From Flavobacteriales bacterium (GTDB lineage: Bacteria > Bacteroidota > Bacteroidia > Flavobacteriales > BACL11): a stretch of 7,625 nucleotides of DNA. The translations under genes were made by a program, and so were the position numbers. This document shows, in pieces, positions 1-6,638 of this stretch. How positions within the stretch are numbered: position 1 is the first letter of the stretch; each line of letters starts with the position of its first letter. Where the stretch lies: assembly GCA_018695965.1 (NCBI GenBank), contig JABHQB010000078.1, positions 1 through 7,625 of the forward strand, given 5' to 3'. The notes beneath the pieces were generated by a model. It was not told the origin of the DNA. It did not search any database and saw only the letters and a list, made by a program, of their open reading frames with translations.

Positions 1-816
1 ATGATCAATCGGTAGTTTGTCTTCATATATGGTAATCCCCACTTCAGATTGTTTTGATAAATGCAGAACTTCTGAAGTAAGTCCATCTGAAATATCAATC
101 ATTGATGTTGGAATTATCTTTAGCTCGTCTAATACATCAATAAGTTTTGTTCGAGCTTCTGCTTTTAATTGCCTCTGTAAAGCATAGTCATTTCCTTGTA
201 AGTCTGGTTGAACCCCAGGGTTTTCTAAAAATATTTCTTTCTCTCTTTTTAATATCTGAAGCCCTAAATATGCGGCTCCTAAATCTCCAGTACAAACTAA
301 TAAATCATTAATTTTTGCTCCTTTTCTGTAGCAAACTTTCTCTTTTTCTACCTCTCCAACTACAGAGATAGAAATTATTAATCCGCTAGTAGATGAGGTG
401 GTGTCTCCTCCAACTAAATCAACATTGTATTTTTCACAAGCTAAATAAATTCCTGAATATAGTTCTTCTATTGCTTCTATTGGAAATCTGTTCGAAAAAG
501 CAATACTCACAGTTATTTGAGTCGCCTTCCCGTTCATAGCGCAAATGTCTGAAAGATTTACTGCAACCGCTTTATAACCTAAATGTTTCAATGGTGTATA
601 AGATAGGTCAAAATGAATGTTTTCAACTAACATATCTGTACTTAATAACTGTAGTTTATCTGCTGAAAAATCTAATACAGCAGCATCGTCTCCAACTCCC
701 TTTAAACTACTTTTATTTTTACATTTATATGATTTTGTAATATGGTCAATCAAACCAAATTCACCAAGTTCAGATACTGATGTGTTTTGCAATTTATTAT
801 CTTCAAATATACTCAT
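1..816 (-). CDS. thiL: Thiamine-monophosphate kinase ThiL (3' end outside window)
   Basis: ThiL phosphorylates thiamine monophosphate to thiamine pyrophosphate, the last step of cofactor synthesis in the cytoplasm. The minus strand is open for 272 codons from ATG at 816-814 to the window edge with no stop. About 70-80 C-terminal residues are missing compared with the usual length of about 340-350. Family motifs seen in order are: TSVSELGEFGLI (residues 12-23); the GVGDDAAVLD metal/nucleotide segment (40-49); STDMLVENIHFD (59-70); a VNLSDICAMNG block (87-97); LVGGDTT (134-140); a TGDLGAAYLGLQ block (176-187); and IDISDGL (240-246). These fit the AIR synthase-like fold of ThiL. The start is supported because the LSELGEF-type motif normally lies near the N terminus. 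The gene is divergent from the suf operon across 87 bases. No TPP riboswitch is visible, and there is little room for one. Confidence 0.97.
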   Translation of the reverse strand, partial: MSIFEDNKLQNTSVSELGEFGLIDHITKSYKCKNKSSLKGVGDDAAVLDFSADKLQLLSTDMLVENIHFDLSYTPLKHLGYKAVAVNLSDICAMNGKATQITVSIAFSNRFPIEAIEELYSGIYLACEKYNVDLVGGDTTSSTSGLIISISVVGEVEKEKVCYRKGAKINDLLVCTGDLGAAYLGLQILKREKEIFLENPGVQPDLQGNDYALQRQLKAEARTKLIDVLDELKIIPTSMIDISDGLTSEVLHLSKQSEVGITIYEDKLPIDH

Positions 817-821
817 GCTGG

Positions 822-829
822 CAAAGATA
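822..829 (-). promoter_or_regulatory. Candidate -7 element for thiL
   Basis: On the minus strand the bases read TATCTTTG, a perfect match to TAnnTTTG. The element ends only six bases before the thiL ATG (first base 816), so the predicted transcription start falls on or next to the start codon. That would make the mRNA leaderless or nearly so. No -33 element is evident at the expected spacing, and the match is short for AT-rich DNA. Confidence 0.4.
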
Positions 830-869
830 TATATTCTTATCTCATTAGCTAGAATTTGTTTTGTTTTTG

Positions 870-877
870 TATGTTTG
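870..877 (+). promoter_or_regulatory. Candidate -7 element for the suf operon
   Basis: The bases TATGTTTG match the Bacteroidota primary-sigma -7 consensus TAnnTTTG. A start site a few bases downstream, around 882-885, would give a leader of about 20 bases before the iscA ATG at 904. TTTG sequences occur at 855-858 and 860-863, but these are too close to serve as a standard -33 element. Confidence 0.5.
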
Positions 878-878
878 C

Positions 879-901
879 TCTAAATTAGAATAAATCTAAA
901 T
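879..901. promoter_or_regulatory. Possible operator: inverted repeat plus repeated half-site
   Basis: TCTAAATTAGA (879-889) is a perfect 11-base inverted repeat centred on 884. It lies just after the candidate suf -7 element, where transcription would begin. The seven bases TCTAAAT at 879-885 recur at 895-901, 16 bases later, just before the ATG. The position suits a repressor or Fe-S sensor site. However, such short AT-rich symmetry can arise by chance, and no regulator gene lies nearby. Confidence 0.2.
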
Positions 902-903
902 AA

Positions 904-1227
904 ATGATAGAAATTAGTGATTCTGCAAGAGATAGGCTACTTCATTTGCTTGAGAAAAAAGATGAAAAACAACAATTTGTAAGAGTTGGTGTAGAAAGTG
1001 GAGGATGCTCTGGTTTGAGTTATAAATTGGATTTTGATAATACTACAAATGAAGATGATGAATTAATTGATAACAATGGAATCAAGCTCTTAGTGAATAA
1101 AAAGAGTTTTTTATACCTTGTTGGTACTACCTTAGAATTTTCAGATGGGTTAAATGGAAAAGGATTTGTATTTAACAACCCTAACGCAAGCAGAACCTGT
1201 GGTTGTGGTGAGAGTTTTTCCCTATAA
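904..1227 (+). CDS. sufA: A-type Fe-S carrier protein (HesB/IscA/SufA family)
   Basis: A small cytoplasmic protein of 107 residues, the normal length for the A-type carrier family. These proteins accept clusters from the SUF scaffold and pass them to target apoproteins. The three invariant cluster-ligand cysteines are present: C35 in SGGCSG, and C99 and C101 in the C-terminal RTCGCGESF motif. The N-terminal half has the usual helix (residues 5-18), and the FSDGLNGKGFVFNNPNA stretch before the last cysteines is typical. The ATG at 904 is preceded by an A-rich AAATAA leader, as is usual in Bacteroidota. It is the first gene of the suf operon, with 12 bases before sufB. The family assignment is secure. 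Whether it should be named iscA, sufA or erpA cannot be decided from sequence alone; operon context favours sufA. Confidence 0.95.
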   Translation: MIEISDSARDRLLHLLEKKDEKQQFVRVGVESGGCSGLSYKLDFDNTTNEDDELIDNNGIKLLVNKKSFLYLVGTTLEFSDGLNGKGFVFNNPNASRTCGCGESFSL

Positions 1228-1239
1228 TATTTTACGAAA

Positions 1240-2697
1240 ATGAGTGAGAAAAAAAAGCAGTCGGAAGACGAGTTATTAGAAAAAGTAACCTCAACTGAAT
1301 ATAAATATGGGTTTACTACCGATATTGAATCGGATACCATTCCAAAAGGTTTAAGTGAAGAAGTGGTGCGTATTATATCATCAAAAAAGAATGAACCAGA
1401 ATGGATGTTGGAATACCGATTAAATGCATATAAAACATGGATTGAAATGGAAGAGCCAAACTGGGCAAATGTTAACTATGAAAAACCCAATTATCAAGAT
1501 GTAATTTATTATTCTGCTCCAAAACAAAAACCGGTTTTAGATAGCTTGGATGATTTAGATCCCGAAATGAAAAAGACCTTTGATAAACTTGGTATATCGC
1601 TTGAGGAGCAAAAGAAATTAGCCAATGTTGCAGTGGATATTGTAATGGATTCTGTTTCAGTAGCTACTTCTTTTAAAGAAACTTTATCAGAAAAAGGAAT
1701 TATTTTCTGCTCTATTTCAGATGCAATACAAGAACATCCTAAATTAGTAAAAAAATACTTAGGGAGTGTTGTTCCAACTAGGGATAATTTCTTCTCAGCA
1801 TTAAATTCAGCTGTGTTTTCTGATGGTTCTTTTTGTTACATTCCAAAAGGAGTGAAATGTCCTATGGAGCTTTCAACTTATTTTAGAATAAATGAAGCTG
1901 GGACAGGTCAATTTGAACGGACACTTTTAATTGCGGATGAAGGAAGTCAAGTAAGTTATTTGGAAGGTTGTACCGCTCCTATGAGAGATGAAAATCAGTT
2001 GCATGCTGCAGTAGTAGAATTAGTCGCAATGGATGATGCAGATATAAAATATTCTACTGTTCAAAATTGGTATCCTGGAAATGATGAAGGTGTTGGTGGA
2101 GTCTTTAATTTTGTAACTAAAAGAGGAATTTGTTATAAAAATGCGAAAATTTCTTGGACACAAGTAGAAACAGGATCTGCTGTAACCTGGAAATATCCTT
2201 CTTGTATTTTAAAAGGAGATAATTCTATTGGAGAATTTTTCTCAGTAGCGGTAACCAATAATTTTCAACAAGCGGATACCGGCACAAAAATGATTCACTT
2301 GGGGAAAAACACAAAGAGTACTATTATTGCAAAAGGAATATGTGCGGGAAAAAGTAACGGTAATTATAGGGGATTGGTTCGTATTTCAAAAGGAGCTGCA
2401 AACTCCCGAAATTTTTCTCAATGTGATTCCTTGTTAATGGGTGATAAATGTGGCTCACACACATTTCCATATATTGAAGTAAAAAATAACTCTTCCAAAA
2501 TAGAACATGAAGCAACCACTTCTAAAATAGGGGAAGATCAACTGTTTTATTGTAACCAGAGAGGTATTGGAACTGAGGAAGCTATTGCTCTTATAGTAAA
2601 CGGATATTGTAAAGATGTGCTAAATCAATTACCGATGGAATTTGCAGTAGAAGCACAAAAATTATTAGAAATCAGTCTTGAAGGATCTGTAGGTTAA
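1240..2697 (+). CDS. sufB: Fe-S scaffold subunit SufB
   Basis: SufB is the main scaffold of the SufBC2D complex, on which sulfur delivered by SufE and iron are combined into a nascent cluster. The protein has 485 residues, the expected length. The N-terminal helical part includes a WMLEYRLNAY segment (55-64). The beta-helix core includes EGCTAPMRDENQLHAAVVE (242-260), VQNWYPG (274-280) and KRGICYKNAKISWTQVETG (294-312). Its C-terminal part carries NFSQCDSLL with C395 and KIEHEATTSKIGEDQLFY with H423 and E424. These three residues correspond to the functionally essential C405, H433 and E434 of the E. coli protein. The start ATG lies 12 bases after the sufA stop behind an A-rich leader. sufC follows after nine bases, so the two are probably cotranscribed. 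No defect is visible. Confidence 0.98.
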   Translation: MSEKKKQSEDELLEKVTSTEYKYGFTTDIESDTIPKGLSEEVVRIISSKKNEPEWMLEYRLNAYKTWIEMEEPNWANVNYEKPNYQDVIYYSAPKQKPVLDSLDDLDPEMKKTFDKLGISLEEQKKLANVAVDIVMDSVSVATSFKETLSEKGIIFCSISDAIQEHPKLVKKYLGSVVPTRDNFFSALNSAVFSDGSFCYIPKGVKCPMELSTYFRINEAGTGQFERTLLIADEGSQVSYLEGCTAPMRDENQLHAAVVELVAMDDADIKYSTVQNWYPGNDEGVGGVFNFVTKRGICYKNAKISWTQVETGSAVTWKYPSCILKGDNSIGEFFSVAVTNNFQQADTGTKMIHLGKNTKSTIIAKGICAGKSNGNYRGLVRISKGAANSRNFSQCDSLLMGDKCGSHTFPYIEVKNNSSKIEHEATTSKIGEDQLFYCNQRGIGTEEAIALIVNGYCKDVLNQLPMEFAVEAQKLLEISLEGSVG

Positions 2698-2706
2698 AAA
2701 TAAAAT

Positions 2707-3480
2707 ATGTTAAAAGTAAAAAATTTAAAAGCAGGAATTGAGGATAGTCAAATCCTAAAAGGAATAAACTTAGAAGTAAATGCAGGAGAAGTACATGCTA
2801 TTATGGGTCCAAATGGATCTGGCAAAAGTACACTAGCTTCTGTTATTGCAGGAAAAGAAGAATATGAGGTAGTTGAGGGAAATATTGATTTTGAAGGTGA
2901 CGATCTTTTGGAATTATCCCCTGAAGAAAGGGCGCAAAAAGGAGTTTTTCTATCCTTTCAATATCCTGTTGAAATTCCAGGTATTTCAGTTTCAAACTTT
3001 ATTAAAACATCAATTTCAGAGCAAAGAAAAGCAACTGGAATGAAACCAATGACTACTAAAGATTTATTGAAAATGATGCGAGATAAAATGGAGTTGTTAA
3101 ATATTAAAAATGGATATCTCTCGAGAAACATGAATGAAGGTTTCTCAGGAGGAGAAAAGAAAAGAAATGAAATTTTCCAAATGGCAATGTTAGAACCTAA
3201 ATTGTCTATTTTGGACGAAACTGATTCTGGATTGGATATTGACGCTCTTAGAATTGTTGCAAATGGTGTAAACAAACTAAAAAACAAAAATAATGCAACA
3301 ATAGTAATTACACATTACCAAAGATTGTTGGATTATATTGTTCCAGATTTTGTACACGTTTTACATAACGGAAGAATCATAAAATCTGGGGGGAAAAAAT
3401 TAGCTTTAGAGTTAGAAGAAAAAGGATATGATTGGATAACTAAAGAAGCGGATAACAAGTGGGATAAATTGAAAATTTAA
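2707..3480 (+). CDS. sufC: SUF complex ATPase SufC
   Basis: SufC is the soluble ABC-type ATPase of the SufBC2D scaffold; ATP-driven dimerisation opens the SufB-SufD pair for cluster assembly. All nucleotide-site motifs are intact in 257 residues: Walker A GPNGSGKST (34-42); Q-loop glutamine Q85 in LSFQYPVEIPG; the ABC signature FSGGEKKR (146-153), a SufC-specific form; Walker B with the ETDSGLDIDAL D-loop (D170, E171); and the H-loop histidine H203 in VITHYQ. The protein is several residues longer at its C terminus than the relatives I recall, which end soon after the KGYDWI motif (240-244). This extra tail (about 246-257) overlaps the region where sufD must begin. There is no transmembrane segment, as expected for this non-transport ABC protein. 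Confidence 0.98.
   Translation: MLKVKNLKAGIEDSQILKGINLEVNAGEVHAIMGPNGSGKSTLASVIAGKEEYEVVEGNIDFEGDDLLELSPEERAQKGVFLSFQYPVEIPGISVSNFIKTSISEQRKATGMKPMTTKDLLKMMRDKMELLNIKNGYLSRNMNEGFSGGEKKRNEIFQMAMLEPKLSILDETDSGLDIDALRIVANGVNKLKNKNNATIVITHYQRLLDYIVPDFVHVLHNGRIIKSGGKKLALELEEKGYDWITKEADNKWDKLKI
3465..3480 (+). other. sufC-sufD junction with no conventional sufD start codon
   Basis: In the sufD frame, TAA at 3465-3467 is immediately followed by ATT (3468), GAA, AAT, TTA. The sufC stop TAA occupies 3478-3480, so a sufD beginning at 3468 would overlap sufC by 13 bases. No ATG, GTG, TTG or CTG occurs in the sufD frame before GTG 3738. A run of four A bases (3472-3475) sits in the overlap; one additional A there would join the sufC and sufD frames into a single fused frame. 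I see no classical slippery heptamer in the sufC frame that would support programmed -1 frameshifting. Confidence 0.8.
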
Positions 3481-4679
3481 AGTCGTATTCTGAAGAGATT
3501 CAGATATCTGATGACAAGAAAGATCTTCTTGACTCTTTTCTATCAAACGGATTTCCGACAACTAAAGATGAAGAGTGGAAATACACTTCCTTAAAAAAGG
3601 TAATTGCTAATGAATATAATATTGAAAATAAAGGACAAGTTGTTGTTGATTCAGTAATCGAAAAATATTCTCTAGGATTTGAGAACCAAATTATCTTTTC
3701 AGATGGAAAACTCATAAATATTCCAACAATAAAAGGTGTGAGTATAAGTGGTTTTTCTGAATTTGAAAGTAATACAAATGATAGTATACTAAATCTTAAC
3801 AAATCCCTTTCTCAAAATGGATTTACTATTTCGATAGATAAAAACACAGTGGTAGAAAGCCCAATTGAAATCCTATTCATATCAACTACTGAAACTAATT
3901 TTTCTCAATATAGAAATCTAATCTCTATTGCAGAAAATGCAGAAGTTAAATTTGTAGAAAGAATACAAAATCTTAACAATTCGTCTTCTTTTGTCAATAA
4001 TTTTACTCGAATAAATTGTGATAAGAATACAAAAATAGAATACAATAAAATACAAAATAATACTTCTGAATCACAACTAATTGACACTGTAAATGTATAT
4101 CAAGAACAAGATTCAACTTGTGATATTAATACACTTATTTTTGGAGGTTCGTTCACGAGAAATAATCTAAATTTTGAACAAAATGGATTCAATTGCGAAA
4201 GTAATATGAATGGAGTTTCGGTGTTAGATAATAATCAGCTAGCGGATAATCATACTTTTGTAGACCATAAGAGTGCTAATTGCAGAAGTAATGAAATGTA
4301 TAAAGGTATTTACTTGGATAACTCTAAGGGAGTTTTTAATGGTAAGATTATGGTGCGTCCTGATGCACAAAAGATTGACGCTTTCCAATCGAACAACAAT
4401 CTGTTGCTTAGCGAAAATTCTAGCATTGATAGCAAACCACAATTGGAAATTTATGCTGATGATGTAAAATGTAGTCATGGTTGTACTATTGGTCAATTAG
4501 ATGATGACGCTCTTTTCTACATGAGAAGTAGAGGAATTGGTATTGAAGAAGCAAAAGCAGTATTGACATATGCATTTGCTTCTGAAGCAATTGAAAATAT
4601 ATCAGTTGATCAGGTGAAGTTATTATCCAAAAAACTACTTGCTCAAAAACTAAATGTTGAATTAGATTTTAGTGTATAA
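3468..4679 (+). CDS. sufD: Fe-S scaffold subunit SufD, start codon unusual
   Basis: SufD pairs with SufB and two SufC subunits to form the cluster-assembly scaffold. The open frame gives up to 403 residues, somewhat short of the roughly 430-440 I expect for Bacteroidota SufD. The conserved N-terminal motif GFPTTKDEEWKYT lies at residues 28-40 of this frame, so the coding sequence clearly begins upstream of the first conventional start, GTG at 3738. The beta-helix core and C-terminal region are normal: GGSFTRNNLNF, KGIYLDNSKGVFNGK, AFQSNNNLLLSE, then the DDVKCSHGCTIGQLDDDALFYMRSRGI block with C335 and H337 (H337 matches the functional H360 of E. coli SufD). I place the start at ATT 3468, the first codon after an in-frame stop, which implies overlap with sufC. 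A frameshift error at the junction is the main alternative. Function is secure; the 5' end is not. The stop directly abuts the sufS ATG. Confidence 0.8.
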   Translation: MENLKSYSEEIQISDDKKDLLDSFLSNGFPTTKDEEWKYTSLKKVIANEYNIENKGQVVVDSVIEKYSLGFENQIIFSDGKLINIPTIKGVSISGFSEFESNTNDSILNLNKSLSQNGFTISIDKNTVVESPIEILFISTTETNFSQYRNLISIAENAEVKFVERIQNLNNSSSFVNNFTRINCDKNTKIEYNKIQNNTSESQLIDTVNVYQEQDSTCDINTLIFGGSFTRNNLNFEQNGFNCESNMNGVSVLDNNQLADNHTFVDHKSANCRSNEMYKGIYLDNSKGVFNGKIMVRPDAQKIDAFQSNNNLLLSENSSIDSKPQLEIYADDVKCSHGCTIGQLDDDALFYMRSRGIGIEEAKAVLTYAFASEAIENISVDQVKLLSKKLLAQKLNVELDFSV

Positions 4680-5894
4680 ATGCTGGATGTTAGTAAAATA
4701 CGATCACAATTTCCTATATTAAGCCGAAAGGTAAACGGGCAGAATTTGGTGTATTTTGATAATGGAGCAACTACTCAGAAGCCACAAATAGTAATTGATG
4801 CGGAAAGTAAATATTATGCAAATCAAAACTCAAATGTTCATAGGGGTGTTCATTTTCTAAGTGGGCTGGCTACAGATAAATTTGAAGAATCACGAAATAC
4901 TATTCAAAATTTTATTGGAGCAAAACATAAGCATGAAATCATCTTTACTAAAGGGACAACTGATTCAATTAATCTAGTTGCGAGCGGATTCAAAACCTTT
5001 TTAAATAAGGGGGATGAAATTATTATTTCGGAACAGGAACATCACTCCAATATTGTGCCATGGCAAATCTGTTGCGAACAAAGTGGATCAAACTTAAAAG
5101 TAATTCCTATTCTGGATAATGGAGAAATGGATATGGATTTTTTTTATAATCTCCTTTCTGAAAATACAAAATTAGTAGCGGTTTCTCATATTTCAAATGC
5201 ACTAGGAACAATAAATAATGTTGAAAAAATAATTGAAAAATCTCATTCGGTTGGAGCAAAAGTGTTAATTGATGGAGCTCAAGCTGCTTCTCATATTTCC
5301 TTAAATATGCAAAAATTAGACGCTGATTTCTATTGCTTTTCTGCCCATAAAATGTTCGGACCAACTGGAGTTGGTATATTATATGGTAAAGAAGATATCT
5401 TAAACGCATTACCTCCATATCAAAGTGGTGGGGAAATGATAAAAGAAGTTAGTTTTAGCGGCACCACTTATGCCGATTTACCTCATAAATTTGAAGCTGG
5501 TACTCCAAATATTTCTGGAGTAGTTGCTTTTAAATCTGCAATTGATTTTATATCTAATTTAGAAGTTAATAAGATTGCAAAATATGAAGAAGAACTCTTG
5601 CAATATGCAACATCTGAACTCCTAAAAATTGAAGGGGTAAGAATTTACGGAACTTCTAAAAAGAAATCTGCTATTATATCTTTTAATCTGGAAGGATTAC
5701 ATCCTTATGATATTGGTATGATTGTAGATAAAATGGGAATTGCTATCAGAACTGGACACCATTGCGCTCAACCAATTATGGAGAGATTTAATATCCCGGG
5801 AACGGTAAGAATTTCGTTAGCGGTTTATAATACAAAAGAAGAAATTGATCTTTGTATAAATGCTATTAAAAAGGCAAAAATAATGTTGTCGTAA
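4680..5894 (+). CDS. sufS: Cysteine desulfurase SufS (group II)
   Basis: SufS is a PLP-dependent enzyme that removes sulfur from L-cysteine, leaving alanine and an enzyme persulfide that is passed to SufE. It has 404 residues, typical for the SufS/CsdA type. Visible features are: YFDNGATTQKP (25-35); NVHRGVHFLS (52-61); the PLP-stacking histidine H122 in SEQEHHSNIVPW; D198 in IDGAQA contacting the PLP ring; the Schiff-base lysine K224 in SAHKMFGPTG; the active-site cysteine C362 in the short RTGHHCAQP loop (357-365), which marks group II rather than IscS/NifS; and R377 in the GTVRISLA motif. The ATG directly follows the sufD stop with no gap, and the stop shares a base with the sufE start, so translation is probably coupled. 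An alternative specificity for selenocysteine cannot be excluded, but the operon points to sulfur. Confidence 0.98.
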   Translation: MLDVSKIRSQFPILSRKVNGQNLVYFDNGATTQKPQIVIDAESKYYANQNSNVHRGVHFLSGLATDKFEESRNTIQNFIGAKHKHEIIFTKGTTDSINLVASGFKTFLNKGDEIIISEQEHHSNIVPWQICCEQSGSNLKVIPILDNGEMDMDFFYNLLSENTKLVAVSHISNALGTINNVEKIIEKSHSVGAKVLIDGAQAASHISLNMQKLDADFYCFSAHKMFGPTGVGILYGKEDILNALPPYQSGGEMIKEVSFSGTTYADLPHKFEAGTPNISGVVAFKSAIDFISNLEVNKIAKYEEELLQYATSELLKIEGVRIYGTSKKKSAIISFNLEGLHPYDIGMIVDKMGIAIRTGHHCAQPIMERFNIPGTVRISLAVYNTKEEIDLCINAIKKAKIMLS

Positions 5895-6316
5895 TGCATA
5901 CCATTAAAGAAATACAAAAAGAAATAATAGAAGATTTTGCAATGTTTGAAGATTGGATTCAGAAGTACGAATACCTTATTGATTTAGGAAAGGAATTAGC
6001 TCCAATTGATCAGAAATACAAAATATCAGAAAATTTGATAAAAGGATGTCAGAGTAGAGTTTGGCTACACGCAGAATATGCCGAAGGAAAAATTATTTAC
6101 ACTGCAGATAGTGACGCAATCATGACTAAAGGAATTGTTGCTATATTAATAAATGTTCTTTCGGGGCAAAATCCATCAGAAATTGCAACTGCAAAACTAG
6201 ACTTTATAAACGAAATAGGATTGAAAGAGCAGCTTTCCCCTACTCGCGCAAACGGATTAGTTTCTATGATAAAACAAATGAAATTATATGCAATAGCATT
6301 TAGTAAACAACAATGA
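5894..6316 (+). CDS. sufE: Sulfur acceptor SufE
   Basis: SufE accepts persulfide sulfur from SufS, stimulates the desulfurase, and hands sulfur to SufB. At 140 residues it has the family length. The key cysteine C52 sits in KGCQSRVWL (50-58), equivalent to C51 of E. coli SufE. The N-terminal FAMFEDWIQKYEYLIDLGKEL segment (15-35, key residues W21, Y25, L29, G32) is the typical family signature, and the C-terminal part has ATAKLDFINEIGLKEQLSPTR with the expected GL..LSP.R pattern. Its ATG overlaps the sufS stop by one base (TAATG), and its TGA overlaps the next ATG (ATGA). Both arrangements suit translational coupling and fixed SufS:SufE production. Confidence 0.97.
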   Translation: MHTIKEIQKEIIEDFAMFEDWIQKYEYLIDLGKELAPIDQKYKISENLIKGCQSRVWLHAEYAEGKIIYTADSDAIMTKGIVAILINVLSGQNPSEIATAKLDFINEIGLKEQLSPTRANGLVSMIKQMKLYAIAFSKQQ

Positions 6317-6636
6317 AAAAAGAAAAGAAATTACAAAAAATTGGTGAACAAATTATTGAAATAATTTGTGAAATCTACGATCCAGAAATACCTGTAAATA
6401 TATATGCTCTTGGGTTAATATATGATGTTGAAGTAAGTGATGATTATGATGTAAAAATTACCATGACTTTAACCTCTCCAAATTGCCCTGTAGCAGAAAC
6501 CTTACCTGTAGAAGTTGAAGAAAAGTGTAAGGTTGTTCCTGATGTAAAAGATGTGAAAGTAGAAATTGTTTTTGAACCAATATGGACAAAAGATATGATG
6601 AGTGAAGAAGCTAGATTAGAACTTGGAATGCTTTAA
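6313..6636 (+). CDS. sufT: DUF59/MIP18-family SUF-associated assembly protein (SufT-like)
   Basis: A small protein of 107 residues belonging to the MIP18/DUF59 family, whose members act in maturation or transfer of Fe-S clusters. The signature DPEIPVNIYALGLIYDVEV (23-41) is present, as is TSPNCPVAETLPVEVEEK (54-71) with the conserved cysteine C58. The C-terminal FEPIWTKDMMSEEARLELGML stretch (87-107, here noted by W91, M95, E98 and the LGM end) is the form seen in SUF-operon members from Bacteroidota. It lacks extra domains, so it is the minimal form and not the longer SufT with an N-terminal extension. It overlaps sufE by four bases (ATGA), and the DUF2480 gene starts two bases after its stop. 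PaaD is a distant relative, but the context rules out phenylacetate degradation. The exact biochemical role is inferred. Confidence 0.9.
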   Translation: MKKEKKLQKIGEQIIEIICEIYDPEIPVNIYALGLIYDVEVSDDYDVKITMTLTSPNCPVAETLPVEVEEKCKVVPDVKDVKVEIVFEPIWTKDMMSEEARLELGML

Positions 6637-6638
6637 AA

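Larger units (their letters stand above)
817..903. promoter_or_regulatory. Divergent thiL / suf operon promoter region
   Basis: This 87-base, very AT-rich intergenic region separates two divergent transcription units, so it must hold the thiL promoter and probably the main suf promoter. Each strand has one perfect match to the Bacteroidota -7 consensus TAnnTTTG. I could not find a -33 TTTG element at the usual spacing of about 19 bases for either one. The region also holds short symmetric sequences, described separately. The promoter role is inferred from gene layout; the elements themselves are read directly. Confidence 0.7.

Noticed and set aside
617..883. Plus-strand 88-codon open frame
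   Set aside because: It lies antisense to the well-supported thiL gene, has no recognisable motif and is a low-complexity shadow.
817..903. TPP riboswitch upstream of thiL
   Set aside because: The intergenic space is only 87 bases, shared between two promoters, and shows no thi-box sequence such as CTGAGA.
3469..3480. TTG at 3469 or ATG at 3511 as the sufD start
   Set aside because: Both are in the sufC frame, not the sufD frame. TTG reads four codons to the stop at 3478-3480, and ATG 3511 runs to a stop after about 27 codons.
3471..3480. Programmed -1 frameshift joining sufC to sufD
   Set aside because: The AAATTTA string (3473-3479) looks slippery, but it is phased to the sufD frame and not the sufC frame. 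The sufC codons TTG-AAA-ATT do not allow tandem -1 re-pairing.
3738..4679. SufD starting at GTG 3738 (313 residues)
   Set aside because: The upstream in-frame codons encode the conserved SufD motif GFPTTKDEEWKYT, so this start would discard real coding sequence.
5128..5143. Run of eight T bases in sufS as a phase-variation tract
   Set aside because: It encodes DFFY in frame within an intact gene, and runs of this length are expected in DNA this AT-rich. A housekeeping sufS is an unlikely phase-variable gene.
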